A stretch of 64,000 bases of DNA from Phyllobacterium zundukense (lineage in GTDB: Bacteria > Pseudomonadota > Alphaproteobacteria > Rhizobiales > Rhizobiaceae). The number at the start of each line of letters is the position of its first letter. Position 1 is the stretch's first letter. The stretch covers positions 124,001 to 188,000 of the forward strand of contig NZ_CP017944.1 in NCBI RefSeq assembly GCF_002764115.1, read 5' to 3'. Below, piece by piece: positions 9,104 through 19,303 of this stretch. A program made the translations under genes and the position numbers. The notes below the pieces were generated by a model that saw only the letters and a list, made by a program, of their open reading frames with translations, was not told the origin of the DNA and ran no database searches.

Positions 9104-10735
9104 TTATGCTTTCTTTTCAATATCTCGCGCCGGGGTTTCCGGTTTCATACCACCCTTGCGACGCGCGAAGGTGTTTTCTCCATTGGAACGCCAGTCGCCG
9201 GCGACGGCCTTGTCGGCGAAATTACTCCACACGTCGCTCCAGTCGCCGAGCGAATAGCCGTGCCATGGCGGCTGCGGCGAGAGTGGCGGCAATTGCAGGT
9301 TTTCCCAGATCTCGCGTGCACGCACCATATAGGGTTCTGCAGGCAAAGCGAGAGGTGGCATCGGAGCCTTCAGTGTAGCGTCGATCAGCAATGTGCCTTC
9401 GGCATTTCTGGAGCCGGACTTTGGTCCATGCCCGCCCGAGCGGTAGGGCGTGACATGCACGTCATCGATCATATTTGCACGATAAGCCAGCGACCAGAAC
9501 ACGGCGTCTGCATTGCGAGCGTCGATATCATCGGACACGGCGATGACGATCTTACCGCACTGTGCCTGCAGTGTGGCAGCGCCCTGCAAGCCGCGCCATA
9601 TTTCCGATTGCGGGGCGCTACGGTCGAATTCAAGAAAAATAACCTTGCGATATTGGTAAGCGGTTCGTGCATGACGACGCGCTTGATGCCCTTGACGTTG
9701 AGCACTTTCTTCAGGTGGTTAAAGAACAGCGGTTCATAGGCAACGCGTTTCAGAACGCTTGATTCGCTGGGCGTAACCTGGCTGACGATCGATACCAGTA
9801 CGGGTTTGCGCTTGCGGGTGATCGCCGTAACGCGCGTCGACATGTTGAAATCTTCGAGCGCCACATGACCATGGCTCTCGCCGAACGGACCTTCCGGCTC
9901 CAGGAGTTCGGTATCGACCAGACCTTCGATGACGATTTCAGCGTCTGCGGGAACTTCCAGATCGATGGTCTTGCATTTGACGATGCGAATGGCCTCGCCG
10001 ATCAGGCCGCCGGCGACGCCGAGTTCGTTCTGGTCAATCGGCAATTTCTGTGGTCCGGTGAAAAGCACGGCCGGCGCACAGCCGATGACAATGGCGCAAG
10101 GCATCGGCTCACCCCGCTTCTGATACTTCAGCCAATGCTGGTAACCGCCGGCACCACTTAGGCGGCTCGCCATTCGCACGCCGAGCCTGTCATCGGACTT
10201 CAACGCCGCGCGATATGTGCCCATGTTGCGGATTCCGTTTTCTGGATCCCACGTGACGCAGAGTGTCGCGGTAAAATAGGGAGCACTATCAAAGCCAGGC
10301 GTAGAGACTGGCACAGGCAAACTGCCCAACCCCGCCCTCCGCCTTGAGCGCATCCCCCGTGATGACTATTTCCTGGCAGGGGGCATCCTCGACCATGACC
10401 GGATCAATCGGATTCTCCATGGCGCCGACCCAGACATCGCCAATCTCGCTTTCCGGAACGCCAAGCCCAATGGCGTAGATTTCAGGCGAGGCAGCGAGAA
10501 CGCCGACAGCAACCGGAATATCGTACTTCTCGCCTTTTGCTCCTCTTACGTCTGTGAACAAAAAGCCGCGACGCTGCGACTCATGCAAGCCACCCTGGAA
10601 CTGCCAGCGTGCGAGCGGATGCAATTCGCCGTCCTTGTCGATTGGAACCTGAATGCGCGTCAGAAGCCCACGCTCCTCGAGCCGCGCCAGATGGTCCTGC
10701 AGGTCCAGTGGGGCATTGCGCTTTTGGGTCGTCAT
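9104..10735 (-). pseudogene. UbiD-family decarboxylase, broken by two compensating 1-bp frameshifts
   Basis: Three consecutive frames together make one UbiD-type decarboxylase of about 540 residues. Frame 1 covers 10735 to about 10325 (LQDHLARLEERGLLTRI to DALKAEGGVG). Frame 2 runs from there to about 9632 (LPVPVSTPGFDSAPYFTATL, NGIRNMGTYRA, EGPFGESHG, LTNIARLFFL). Frame 3 runs to 9104 (EFDRSAPQSEIWRGLQG, KIVIAVSDDIDARN). One extra base in the CCC run at 10325-10327 and one missing base near 9632-9635 cause the shifts. UbiD enzymes use prenylated FMN for reversible (de)carboxylation of aromatic or unsaturated acids; the GIRNMGTYRA segment is the cofactor-binding region. Either a real pseudogene or two homopolymer sequencing errors. 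No ubiX is nearby. ATG 10735 is chosen over a TTG at 10789. Confidence 0.85.
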
Positions 10736-10824
10736 GTTGGTATTAACGAAACAGTCAAGGGGCCTTCTTGGTGCAGGATCCTCGATCAACCCGCGACCCG
10801 GCGGAGCGGGACAGTCTTGACAAT

Positions 10825-11466
10825 CTATCTTTGCCGATCTCTTAGCGCTGCGGAATTGGCCTCATCGATTATGTTGCCGACGAGTGCCTCTGTCGTTTTG
10901 TATTCATCAACATTCACGACCCTGCAGCCATGTTCCCTGACGAGTTGCGCAGTCCTTTGATCGAACAACAGCGTGCGTTCAAGAAACCTCGATATCATTG
11001 CCCGGCTTTTTTCGTTGGCCGTCGGGAACCCGCTTGCATCATAAATCCGCGTGCGCAAGGTCTCAGGGCTGGCAGTTAACCAGACAGCCCCAACTTCCTT
11101 CAAACGGTGCCCGGTCGTGATAAACGGCCAAAGAGCCGAGCCTTCGAGCACTAATTTTCCCAAGCCTGCATCTTTCGCCGTTGCTCGGATGAGTTCCGCA
11201 ACAAGTGGTGACATTTTGCGGTGATGCAGAATGATGGATTCCACCAGTTCGTTGACTTTTAAACTCAGATAGTGCTCCGCAACGTGATCGGGTATTTTCG
11301 CGGCTGTCTGTCGCCATGGTCTGCCTGGGTGCTTGGCAAGACTATCCGTCGAAACACAGCGCCAGCCGAGCTTCTCTGCCAGTGCCTGCGCCACCGTGGA
11401 TTTCCCGACGTTTGATGAGCCTCCGATCAGAATAACCCTAACAGTGGCGTCAATCCGTTTTTTCAA
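10825..11466 (-). CDS. P-loop kinase-like protein (AAA / 2-phosphoglycerate-kinase-like)
   Basis: This protein of about 213 residues begins with a strand and Walker A motif, VILIGGSSNVGKSTVAQALA. CVSTDSLAKHPGRPW resembles the substrate region of small-molecule kinases, VLEGSALWPF is a likely Walker B-like strand, and VNVDEYKTTEAL comes near the end. The pattern resembles cytidylate or phosphoglycerate kinase-like P-loop proteins, but no specific substrate can be named. The start is uncertain: TTG 11466 follows AAAGGGTAAGG, while TTG 11493 would add nine residues. It lies 89 bp upstream of the broken ubiD-family gene on the same strand. Confidence 0.65.
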   Translation of the reverse strand: MKKRIDATVRVILIGGSSNVGKSTVAQALAEKLGWRCVSTDSLAKHPGRPWRQTAAKIPDHVAEHYLSLKVNELVESIILHHRKMSPLVAELIRATAKDAGLGKLVLEGSALWPFITTGHRLKEVGAVWLTASPETLRTRIYDASGFPTANEKSRAMISRFLERTLLFDQRTAQLVREHGCRVVNVDEYKTTEALVGNIIDEANSAALRDRQR

Positions 11467-11633
11467 TGACCTTACCCTTTGTCGAAAGCCCAAGAGATTT
11501 TCTACTTACCGCCCAATATCTAAAATAACGAAACACCTGTTTTCCAGTTCCATCAGCTGGAAACCACCTCTTTGAGCTGTGACAAGGGATCCACACATAG
11601 CATTCGGGTTTGCGGCATGGCGGAAGATAAGCC

Positions 11634-12365
11634 TCAGCCGGTATTCATTGCGATGACGATCAGCGCTTCGTATGCCGACGGAGTCTCGCGCAGGGCAGCC
11701 TGAGACATCGGCCCAGCCTGCCGCGCGATCCCGTCGTCCTTGTTGAACATGTCGCGCTTTTGCGGCCGATCCTTATAGGGCACCACCGTCGTGAAAAGAT
11801 GCTCACTCAGATCGTCGGGAAAAAACAACTGCCCGACCATCACCGAACTGTCGTCGGGAAAGACCTTGAAATGGATATGCGTGGTGCGACCGCGGTACCA
11901 GCCGGGATAGATTGTCTTGAATGAAACGATGCCCTGCTCATCAGCATGCTGGATGCCGCGCAGATACTTCTGGCCCGTCGTGTCGATGTCACGACTGTCA
12001 CCCTGCCCCGGATAGCCGGAATAAGTACCTTTTGCGTCGCAATGCCAGATATCGACCCTTGCCCTCACCAAAGGCCGGCATTGGCTATCGACCGCTTGAA
12101 GGCGTACGGTCAGCGGTACGCCCTCGCGGCCTTCGGTAATGTCCTGTCGTTCGAGTTCAGGATCAAAATAGAACGGCCCCTCGGTCACTTCCGGTGTTAT
12201 CGAGCAAATGCCCGCGCCGGGCATCAGCAGCGAAGCGCCGGCAAAAGGTGTATCCTCCGCCGCCCGGGCTTCGGGCGTGAGAAACGCGCCGCCGGCAGCA
12301 GTAACCGCAATCAGGCGCAGTGTCTGGCGGCGGCTTATTCGAATTCCGGATTGGTCTGCCTTCAT
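11634..12365 (-). CDS. Intradiol ring-cleavage dioxygenase-like protein with Tat signal
   Basis: The 243-residue protein begins with a twin-arginine signal (SRRQTLRLIAVTAAGGAFL), so export of the folded protein is expected. The mature part has the intradiol dioxygenase core: TEGPFYFDPELERQDITEGR, DIWHCDAKGTYSGY, and YPGWYRGRTTHIHFKVF with the His-x-His and Tyr ligands of the non-heme Fe(III). Cytosolic members open catechols or protocatechuate. Exported single-subunit members are common in bacteria, but their substrates are mostly undefined. No beta-ketoadipate pathway gene lies beside it, so the role is open. Confidence 0.82.
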   Translation of the reverse strand: MKADQSGIRISRRQTLRLIAVTAAGGAFLTPEARAAEDTPFAGASLLMPGAGICSITPEVTEGPFYFDPELERQDITEGREGVPLTVRLQAVDSQCRPLVRARVDIWHCDAKGTYSGYPGQGDSRDIDTTGQKYLRGIQHADEQGIVSFKTIYPGWYRGRTTHIHFKVFPDDSSVMVGQLFFPDDLSEHLFTTVVPYKDRPQKRDMFNKDDGIARQAGPMSQAALRETPSAYEALIVIAMNTG

Positions 12366-12676
12366 CAGTGCTTCCTTGCGAGCCGGGCGGTGTCAAAGCC
12401 GACTTCCACTGCCGGTCGGACACGTCGAGGAAATCATTGGCGCGAATGGTCCTCTATGGCAATGGGGCTCAAGTCGCATTGCATCGATGGTCACGCACGC
12501 CACCCCACTTCTTCTCGCTGTAGTTTGCTGCCGGCGCAATTGTGATGCCTGCACGTTTTCGTGAACGAAATCCTCCAGGCACCATCGTGATTGGACTTCG
12601 CGATCCGGTAGAGTCACCCTTGCCACGGGTATCATCGGAGTTGGGCGGAACAACCTCGTTCGAATAGGAGGCAAAA
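12366..12676. other. intergenic region between dioxygenase and 12677 gene
   Basis: This 311-bp divergent region carries the 5' signals of both flanking genes. I see AGGAGG just before the 12677 start and a small inverted repeat, TTTCGT-GA-ACGAAA, near 12557-12570. No convincing ORF, RNA or stress promoter was found. Confidence 0.5.
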
Positions 12677-13114
12677 ATGAAGCATCATGCACTCAAGCAA
12701 CTTCAGAACGTCGCCGAGATTGATCAGAGCTACCCGCGCCAAACCATGTCGCGCAGCGAACGTCTTGAACGCTGGGCGGAGCTCCTTGAACGGAACCCCG
12801 ACCGACGCCTCTCAACGCTGCACCAGACCGAGTATCAGTCGGCCGTAAATCGCGCGGCGATGCGCAGCGATGGTTCACCCATCTCGGTCGCTTTCGAGGA
12901 TCCTGTCTTCCGCGCAACCGGATTGGAAAACGACAGTTACGGCGAAGCGAAGCGGTTCTTCGAACTGACCGACGAGCAATTGCACAAGGTCATCTGCTAT
13001 TGCCACTTCGGCTCGACGGTAAGCGCCGCGACAGCCGCCTATCACATCCGCAAGATACATGCGCGGAGACAGGGAGGCTTGTTCGCCTGGTTGCACGAGA
13101 TGTTCGTTGGATAG
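12677..13114 (+). CDS. conserved hypothetical protein
   Basis: This 145-residue soluble protein has no signal peptide or membrane segment. A basic and acidic N-terminal half (MSRSERLERWAELLERNPDR) is followed by a C-terminal half with two cysteines in KVICYCHFGSTVSAATAAYH. AGGAGG precedes the ATG, which supports real translation. I recall similar uncharacterised proteins in Hyphomicrobiales but cannot name a domain. It converges with maeB, with 43 bp between stops. Confidence 0.6.
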   Translation: MKHHALKQLQNVAEIDQSYPRQTMSRSERLERWAELLERNPDRRLSTLHQTEYQSAVNRAAMRSDGSPISVAFEDPVFRATGLENDSYGEAKRFFELTDEQLHKVICYCHFGSTVSAATAAYHIRKIHARRQGGLFAWLHEMFVG

Positions 13115-13157
13115 AGTAGGCACAAGCCCGCTTTGATCGTTATGGATGCGGCCCAAT

Positions 13158-15470
13158 TCATCTATTTGAATTGGGCATCACCTCCAGAGCCTCGGCCGCG
13201 GCAATTGCAGACATGTTCACAATGCCCCGGCTCGTTACCGTCGGAGCAAGGATGTGTGCCGGTCGTTTGGTTCCCATCAGGATGGGGCCCACTGCCAGTG
13301 CATTGTTCAGTTCCGTGAGCAATGTCATCGACATATTCGAGGCTTCCAGTGACGGGAAGATCAACAGATTTGCCTCGCCCTCGAACGCGGTTTGAGCCAA
13401 ATGGCGTTCGCGCAATGCACCGTTGATGGCGAGATCTCCCTGCATTTCGCCTTCAACGAGCAGATCGGGCGCGGCTTGCTTCAACATCGAATAGACTTTG
13501 CGCATCTTTTCCGAGGACGCGCCGTCACGTGAGCCGAAATTCGAATAGCTCAGCAATGCCGCCTTGGCATCAATGTTGAACCGCTTGAGATGATCGCGTG
13601 CCTGCAATGCGATCTGGACGATCTCTTCAGCACTTGGATCGATGTTCATATAGGTGTCGGCAAGGAAGAACACGCCCTTGGACATGATCAGCATCGACAG
13701 CGCTGACAGCTGTGCTGAATCATCGGCTAGCCCGATGATTGAGCGAATATCGCGCGCATGCTTGATGAAACTTCCCTGCAACCCGCAAATCAGCGCGTCG
13801 GCCTCGCCGCGATGGACAGCCAATGCTCCGATCACCGTCGTATTGGTGCGGACGATCGTACGGGCAGTGTCGAGCGTCACGCCCTTGCGTCCGACGAGGT
13901 CATGGAAAAGCGTGACATAGTCACGGTAGCGTGGGTCGTCTTCGGGGTTGATAATCTCGAAATCGCGCTCTGGTTTGATTGTAAGACCAAAGCGTTCTAT
14001 CCGTTGTTCGATGACTGACGGCCGGCCGATAAGGACTGGCCGGCCAATGGCTTCCTCCAGGATCACCTGAGTGGCCCGAAGCACGCGCTCATCCTCACCA
14101 TCCGCAAACGCAATGCGTTTTCCTTGTCCTTGGGCGCGCTCGATCATTGGCTTCATGACCAATCCCGAACGGAAGACGAAACGTTTCAGGCTATCCTGAT
14201 AAGCGCTCATGTCCTGGATCGGGCGGCGAGATACCCCGCTGTCCATCGCGGCTTGCGCAACCGCCGGAGCGATGCGCAGAATCAAACGCTGATCAAAAGG
14301 TGACGGAATGAGATAGCCGCTGCCGAAAGTGGCCGATGCCTCAGTTCCCAAGGATTCCAGAACGGGTTCGTGTGCCAATTGCGCGATGGCGTAGGCGGCT
14401 GCGCGCTTCATGTCATCGTTGATGGTTGTCGCACCGGCGTCCAGTGCGCCGCGGAAGATGAATGGGAAGCACAGGACATTGTTGACCTGATTAGGATAGT
14501 CAGACCTTCCTGTACAAATCATCGCGTCGGGCCGCTCAGCGATCGCCAGCTCCGGCATGATTTCCGGAATTGGGTTCGATAGCGCGAGAATCAATGGGTC
14601 ACGCGCCATATCGCGGATCATTTCCGGTTTGAGGGCACCCGCAGAGGAAAGGCCGGCATAAATATCCGCCCCAGCCATGACGTCCGCCAACTCTGTCGCA
14701 TCCGTGTCCTGCGCAAACGCTCCGCGCCAGCGGTCAACGGAATTTGCGCGCTTTTTGGTAACAAGGCCCTGGCGGTCGGCCAAGTAAATGTTCTCCCGCC
14801 GCGCTCCCACCGTCACCAGCATGTTCATACAGGCAATCGCCGCCGCACCGGCGCCTGATGTGCAGATCTTCACTTCTGCGATATTTTTCCCGACAAGCTT
14901 CATGGCGTTGAGAACGGCAGCAGCAACAATGATCGCGGTACCGTGCTGGTCATCGTGGAACACGGGGATGTTCATCCGTGCCCTGAGGCTCTCCTCAATA
15001 TCGAAGCAATCCGGGGCCTTGATATCTTCGAGGTTGATGCCGCCGAAACTGGGCTCAAGCGGTGCAACAATCTCTATGAATTTCTTCGGATCGCTTTCAT
15101 TCACCTCGATATCGATGCTGTCGATGCCGGCGAATTTCTTGAAAAGAACGGCCTTGCCTTCCATAACTGGCTTGCTGGCCAACGCTCCGATATTGCCAAG
15201 GCCCAACACGGCCGTGCCGTTGGAAATGACTGCAACAAGATTGCCCTTGGACGTGTAGGCGTAGGCCTTCTCGGGATCAGCTGCGATTTCTTCGCAAGGT
15301 GCCGCAACCCCAGGTGAATAAGCCAGCGCGAGGTCGCGTGCATTGGCCAACGGTTTGCTCGGTGTAATCTCAAGCTTGCCCGGTTTGGGGTACTGATGAA
15401 AATCCAGCGCTGCGGTTCGCAGACTTGCTTTCGGGTCTTGTGACAAGGCAGTCTTGCTCCTGTTATGCAA
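13158..15470 (-). CDS. maeB: NADP-dependent malic enzyme with phosphotransacetylase-like domain
   Basis: The 770-residue protein has a malic-enzyme N-domain (about 25-170, with LALAYSPGVAAPCEEI), an NAD(P)-binding domain (about 170-420, with ICTSGAGAAAIACMNML), and a C-terminal phosphate acetyl/butyryltransferase-like domain (about 430-765, with IAFADGEDERVLRATQVI and IFPSLEASNMS). Rhizobial Dme/Tme enzymes share this two-part form. It oxidatively decarboxylates malate to pyruvate in the cytosol and feeds acetyl-CoA and NADPH pools. The C-terminal domain is thought to be regulatory rather than an active transferase. It stands alone. Confidence 0.95.
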   Translation of the reverse strand: MHNRSKTALSQDPKASLRTAALDFHQYPKPGKLEITPSKPLANARDLALAYSPGVAAPCEEIAADPEKAYAYTSKGNLVAVISNGTAVLGLGNIGALASKPVMEGKAVLFKKFAGIDSIDIEVNESDPKKFIEIVAPLEPSFGGINLEDIKAPDCFDIEESLRARMNIPVFHDDQHGTAIIVAAAVLNAMKLVGKNIAEVKICTSGAGAAAIACMNMLVTVGARRENIYLADRQGLVTKKRANSVDRWRGAFAQDTDATELADVMAGADIYAGLSSAGALKPEMIRDMARDPLILALSNPIPEIMPELAIAERPDAMICTGRSDYPNQVNNVLCFPFIFRGALDAGATTINDDMKRAAAYAIAQLAHEPVLESLGTEASATFGSGYLIPSPFDQRLILRIAPAVAQAAMDSGVSRRPIQDMSAYQDSLKRFVFRSGLVMKPMIERAQGQGKRIAFADGEDERVLRATQVILEEAIGRPVLIGRPSVIEQRIERFGLTIKPERDFEIINPEDDPRYRDYVTLFHDLVGRKGVTLDTARTIVRTNTTVIGALAVHRGEADALICGLQGSFIKHARDIRSIIGLADDSAQLSALSMLIMSKGVFFLADTYMNIDPSAEEIVQIALQARDHLKRFNIDAKAALLSYSNFGSRDGASSEKMRKVYSMLKQAAPDLLVEGEMQGDLAINGALRERHLAQTAFEGEANLLIFPSLEASNMSMTLLTELNNALAVGPILMGTKRPAHILAPTVTSRGIVNMSAIAAAEALEVMPNSNR

Positions 15471-15937
15471 TTTTAGCTGAAACGGCTAAAGTCCCAACAA
15501 TCTTCCGGCGAGGAATAGGGATAATAGCCCAGCGCGGGGGCAGGATCGCATATTCTATGCAGGCATCAAACATCGATTTTTGTTTCATGACCGCGCCACG
15601 CTCGATACCACAGCAAGCGATAATGCCGAGCGGCGCATGAAGGTATTATTGCAGATAAATTCGCTTACCCAGGCGATGGGAACATCGATCGGGATGCACT
15701 TCCCATCGCTTGCGCGATCGAGTTCAAGGAACCCTTCCCGAAGGGGCTTGCGTAAGTTCGGATCATTTCGTCACCGTCGAATCGGCATCTTGGGGCCCGC
15801 GAAGAACAGCATTTTCAATCTGCTAACCCGTGTTTCGAGCGTTAGGCCCCATCCCGCTATTTTACGGATGCACTCCTTCCAAAATCATCATAGTCTGCCG
15901 CGGGTTGGCTGTTGCTTGCTTTTCAAAGGAGTATTTC
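15471..15937. other. divergent intergenic region maeB / cpdB
   Basis: This 467-bp stretch has no supported gene. Next to maeB there is a short hairpin, TTTAGC-loop-GCTAAA, at about 15474-15493, probably in its leader. A second weak hairpin, CCCTT-CCCG-AAGGG, lies near 15732. Reading frames through it are short or belong to shadows of cpdB. Confidence 0.5.
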
Positions 15938-17926
15938 GTGTCTTCTGTTTTCGATTTGCACCCTATTTCGCGCCGCTCCTTGCTCAGTGGTATGGCCGCT
16001 GCATCGGCGCTTGTCCTGCTGCACCCGTTTTCCGCCCGCGCAGCCGCCAATCAAGCCCATTTGCGGCTGATGGAAACGACAGACATTCACGTCAATGTTT
16101 TCCCCTATGACTATTACGCTGACAAGCCTACCGACACGATGGGACTCGCCCGCACGGCGACCATCATAGATGCCATCCGCGCTGAAGCTGCTAATTCGCT
16201 CCTTATCGACAACGGCGACTTCCTGCAGGGCAATCCCATGGGTGACTACATGGCCTATCAGCACGGCATGAAGGACGGCGATGTGCATCCAGTCATCAAG
16301 GCGATGAACGTACTGGGCTACGACGTCGGGACACTCGGCAACCACGAATTCAACTACGGTCTCGACTATATGTTCAAGGTGGTCGGCGGGTCGAACTTTC
16401 CTTATGTCTGCGCCAATTTGACGAAAGGTCAGCTCTCTTCAGATCCCAGGCAGGACGATCTCTTCTTCAAGCCCTACGTCATCATCGAAAGGAAGATCAA
16501 GGACGGCACCGGGGCCGAAAGTCCGGTCAGGATTGGGTTTATTGGCTTCGTACCACCGCAAATCATGCTTTGGGATATTAAGAATCTTGAAGGCAAGGCG
16601 CAGACCCGCGACATCGTCGAAGCGGCCAAAGCCTGGGTGCCTGCCATGAAGGAAGAAGGCGCCGATATTATCATCGCCCTGTCTCATTCCGGTATCGACG
16701 GAACCACACCGTCGGAACGGATGGAGAATGCTTCGCTCTATCTCGCCGGCGTCGAAGGCATCGACGCGATCTTCACCGGCCACCAGCATCTGGTCTTCCC
16801 CGGCCCGAAGAGCTGGGATGGCATTGCCAATGCCGATCCGGTCAAAGGCACACTTGCCGGCAAGCCGGCAGTCATGGCCGGTTTCTGGGGTTCGCATCTC
16901 GGTCTCATTGACTTGCTGCTTGAGAAAGACGGCAATAGCTGGAGGATTACTGATTTCACGGCAGAGGCCCGTCCCATCTATCACCGCGACGACAAGAAGA
17001 AGGTTGTCGCTGATGTCGCCGACAAGACGGCTGTAATCGAAGCCGCCAAGGCCGAGCACGAGGCGACACTTGCCTACGTCCGCACACCGGTCGGCAAGAC
17101 GTCGGCGCCGCTCTATTCCTATTTCGCGCTCGTCGCCGATGATCCTTCGGTTCAAGTCGTTTCCCAGGCCCAAACCTGGTACATCAAGGAAATGCTCAAG
17201 GATACCGAGCACAAGGACCTGCCGGTTCTTTCTGCGGCAGCGCCCTTCAAGGCCGGTGGACGCGGGGGCGCCGATTATTATACTGACGTTCCAATCGGCG
17301 ATATCGCCATCAAGAATGTCGCCGATCTTTACCTCTATCCCAACACGGTACAGGCTGTCGTTATCACCGGCCAGCAGGTGAAGAACTGGCTGGAAATGTC
17401 GGCCGGTATGTTCAATCACATAGAAGCGGGAGCCAAGGATGCAGCACTGCTCAATGCGGATTTTCCATCCTACAATTTTGACGTTATCGATGGTGTGACC
17501 TACGAGATCGATCTGTCGCAGCCACGCAAGTTCGACAATGATGGACAGGCGATCAATCCAGAGGCAAACCGCATCCAGAACCTCCGGTTTGAGGGCAAAC
17601 CGATCGATCCGGCGCAAAAATTTGTGGTCGTCACGAATAATTATCGTGCCGGCGGGGGCGGGAAGTTCCCAGAGATTGCTTCGGACAAGGTAGTTTTCGT
17701 GGCTCCGGATACGAACCGTGATGTCATCGTGCGCTATATCATTGAAGAAGGCACCATCAACCCATCCGCAGATGGCAACTGGGGTTTCAAACAGTTACCA
17801 GGCACCACAGTGACCTTTGAAAGCGGCCCGAAGGCCAGGCAGTACGTTGCCAAGGTGAAGAGCGTCAGGATCGAGGATGCAGGCGAAGGTACGGAAGGCT
17901 TTGCCATGTTCCGGCTGATCCTTTGA
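15938..17926 (+). CDS. cpdB: 2',3'-cyclic-nucleotide 2'-phosphodiesterase / 3'-nucleotidase
   Basis: The 662-residue protein is made from a GTG start preceded by AAAGGAG; an ATG at 15830 would add an unrelated 36 residues. The N-terminus (SRRSLLSGMAAASALVLLHP) looks like a Tat signal, so the enzyme is periplasmic. The metallophosphatase motifs METTDIHVNVFPYDY, LLIDNGDFLQGNPMGDY and LGNHEFNYGLDY bind the two metals. The 5'-nucleotidase C-terminal domain follows from about residue 390. CpdB salvages phosphate and nucleosides from 2',3'-cyclic nucleotides and 3'-nucleotides. It is a single-gene unit. Confidence 0.92.
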   Translation: MSSVFDLHPISRRSLLSGMAAASALVLLHPFSARAAANQAHLRLMETTDIHVNVFPYDYYADKPTDTMGLARTATIIDAIRAEAANSLLIDNGDFLQGNPMGDYMAYQHGMKDGDVHPVIKAMNVLGYDVGTLGNHEFNYGLDYMFKVVGGSNFPYVCANLTKGQLSSDPRQDDLFFKPYVIIERKIKDGTGAESPVRIGFIGFVPPQIMLWDIKNLEGKAQTRDIVEAAKAWVPAMKEEGADIIIALSHSGIDGTTPSERMENASLYLAGVEGIDAIFTGHQHLVFPGPKSWDGIANADPVKGTLAGKPAVMAGFWGSHLGLIDLLLEKDGNSWRITDFTAEARPIYHRDDKKKVVADVADKTAVIEAAKAEHEATLAYVRTPVGKTSAPLYSYFALVADDPSVQVVSQAQTWYIKEMLKDTEHKDLPVLSAAAPFKAGGRGGADYYTDVPIGDIAIKNVADLYLYPNTVQAVVITGQQVKNWLEMSAGMFNHIEAGAKDAALLNADFPSYNFDVIDGVTYEIDLSQPRKFDNDGQAINPEANRIQNLRFEGKPIDPAQKFVVVTNNYRAGGGGKFPEIASDKVVFVAPDTNRDVIVRYIIEEGTINPSADGNWGFKQLPGTTVTFESGPKARQYVAKVKSVRIEDAGEGTEGFAMFRLIL

Positions 17927-18049
17927 ACGGCGCAGTCGGAATGTGGCGGGGGACAGCCCTGTAGTTGACTAATCCATTTCGCAAATGAACGATATGGATA
18001 CCTCACAACCACCTGCAATCGAAGGCAGGGCTGCCGTCTTGGCCTTGTA

Positions 18050-18568
18050 TCAAGCGTCCTGTCCGGTTTTCGCCCGCTTGGGAAGCTTCCAGTTCGGCCG
18101 GATAAAGTGGCAGGTATAGCCATTCGGAATCCGTTCGAGATAGTCTTGGTGTTCCGGTTCAGCTTGCCAAAAGTCACCTGCAGGCGTGATATCGGTTACC
18201 ACTTTTCCTGGCCAAAGTCCGGACGCGTCGACGTCGGCGATCGTGTCTTCCGCAACGCGCCTCTGCTCGTCACTGGTATAAAAGATCTCCGACCGATAGC
18301 TCGCCCCAACGTCATTGCCCTGTCGATCGCGGGTGCTCGGGTCATGTATTTGAAAGAAAAATTCGAGGAGTTGCCGATAGGTGATTTTCGAAGGATCAAA
18401 TGTGATTTCGATCGCTTCAGCATGAGTGCCGTGATTGCGATAGGTCGCATGTGGAACGTCACCGCCCGTGTAACCGACACGTGTGGAGATCACACCGTCG
18501 TAACGGCGTATGAGGTCTTGCATTCCCCAAAAACAGCCGCCGGCGAGTACAGCGCGCTCATATATCAT
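18050..18568 (-). CDS. msrA: Peptide methionine-S-sulfoxide reductase
   Basis: The 172-residue protein carries the catalytic motif GGCFWG with the nucleophile Cys12, then [24 protein letters not shown] and [18 protein letters not shown], all hallmarks of MsrA. It reduces the S epimer of methionine sulfoxide, free or in proteins, in the cytosol. It overlaps msrB by 4 bp (ATGA), so the pair is co-translated and both sulfoxide epimers are covered. No obvious resolving Cys is seen near the C-terminus, so recycling may use other reductants. Confidence 0.95.
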   Translation of the reverse strand: MIYERAVLAGGCFWGMQDLIRRYDGVISTRVGYTGGDVPHATYRNHGTHAEAIEITFDPSKITYRQLLEFFFQIHDPSTRDRQGNDVGASYRSEIFYTSDEQRRVAEDTIADVDASGLWPGKVVTDITPAGDFWQAEPEHQDYLERIPNGYTCHFIRPNWKLPKRAKTGQDA

Positions 18569-19014
18569 TGCACGTCCTCCACTTGGTTGAGATAGGCCCC
18601 GTAACCTGCCGATTCCATGTCATCGCGATGGATGAAACGCAGCGCAGCGGAGTTGATGCAGTATCGCAAACCGCCGCGGTCCTCCGGACCATCAGGAAAC
18701 ACATGTCCAAGATGGCTATCGCCATGGATCGAGCGCACTTCGGTGCGGACCATGCCGTACGAACTATCCTGCACCTCGTTCACATTGGCAGGCTCAATCG
18801 GTTTCGTGAAGCTCGGCCAGCCACAACCCGACTCATATTTATCAGACGAAGCAAATAGCGGTTCACCAGACACAACGTCAACGTAGATGCCCGGTTCCTT
18901 GTTGTCGAGATATTCGCCCGTTCCGGGACGCTCGGTCGCGCTATGCTGGGTCACGCGATACTGTTCCGGGGTTAGCCTGGCAATAGCATCTTTACTCTTG
19001 CTGTAGTTCGGCAA
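18565..19014 (-). CDS. msrB: Peptide methionine-R-sulfoxide reductase
   Basis: The 149-residue SelR-fold protein has catalytic Cys119 in RYCINSAAL and a candidate resolving Cys64 in [12 protein letters not shown]. The two structural zinc CxxC pairs found in many MsrB proteins are missing: the first site reads [11 protein letters not shown]. It therefore belongs to the zinc-free type. It reduces methionine R-sulfoxide. It is the first gene of msrBA. Confidence 0.94.
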   Translation of the reverse strand: MPNYSKSKDAIARLTPEQYRVTQHSATERPGTGEYLDNKEPGIYVDVVSGEPLFASSDKYESGCGWPSFTKPIEPANVNEVQDSSYGMVRTEVRSIHGDSHLGHVFPDGPEDRGGLRYCINSAALRFIHRDDMESAGYGAYLNQVEDVQ

Positions 19015-19303
19015 GTTAGACTCCTTTTCGACAGCTCCTGGCTGGCACTCGTTGAAACGACAAGCCGAGGATCATAATGCCGCCAGTTGCATCGCTTTTT
19101 AATCGATATGGATCGAGTTGAAAACGAAGCATTGAGAGATCCATATACGGTCATATCATCCCAAAGCTTACGTCCTTGGCTTCAATTGGGATGTGCGCAT
19201 TCAAATATCAAGAACTGCACTGAGTGCATAGGAGATATGGTCAATCCGGCATTGTGCACCGCAGCATAGACTCCTACGTTTGTCCCAGCAAAAGGAGTTT
19301 GCC

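Noticed and set aside
12620..12670. EcfG promoter before the 12677 gene
   Set aside because: GGAAC and CGTT are both present but only 5 nt apart, far from the required 16-17 nt.
16439..17617. 392-codon minus-strand open frame
   Set aside because: It lies wholly inside cpdB on the other strand; composition follows the antisense of a GC-rich gene, and no ribosome site or family match is seen.
17968..18035. 8-bp inverted repeat CAGCCCTG/CAGGGCTG as a terminator
   Set aside because: The arms are far apart and no T-run follows; a chance match is more likely.
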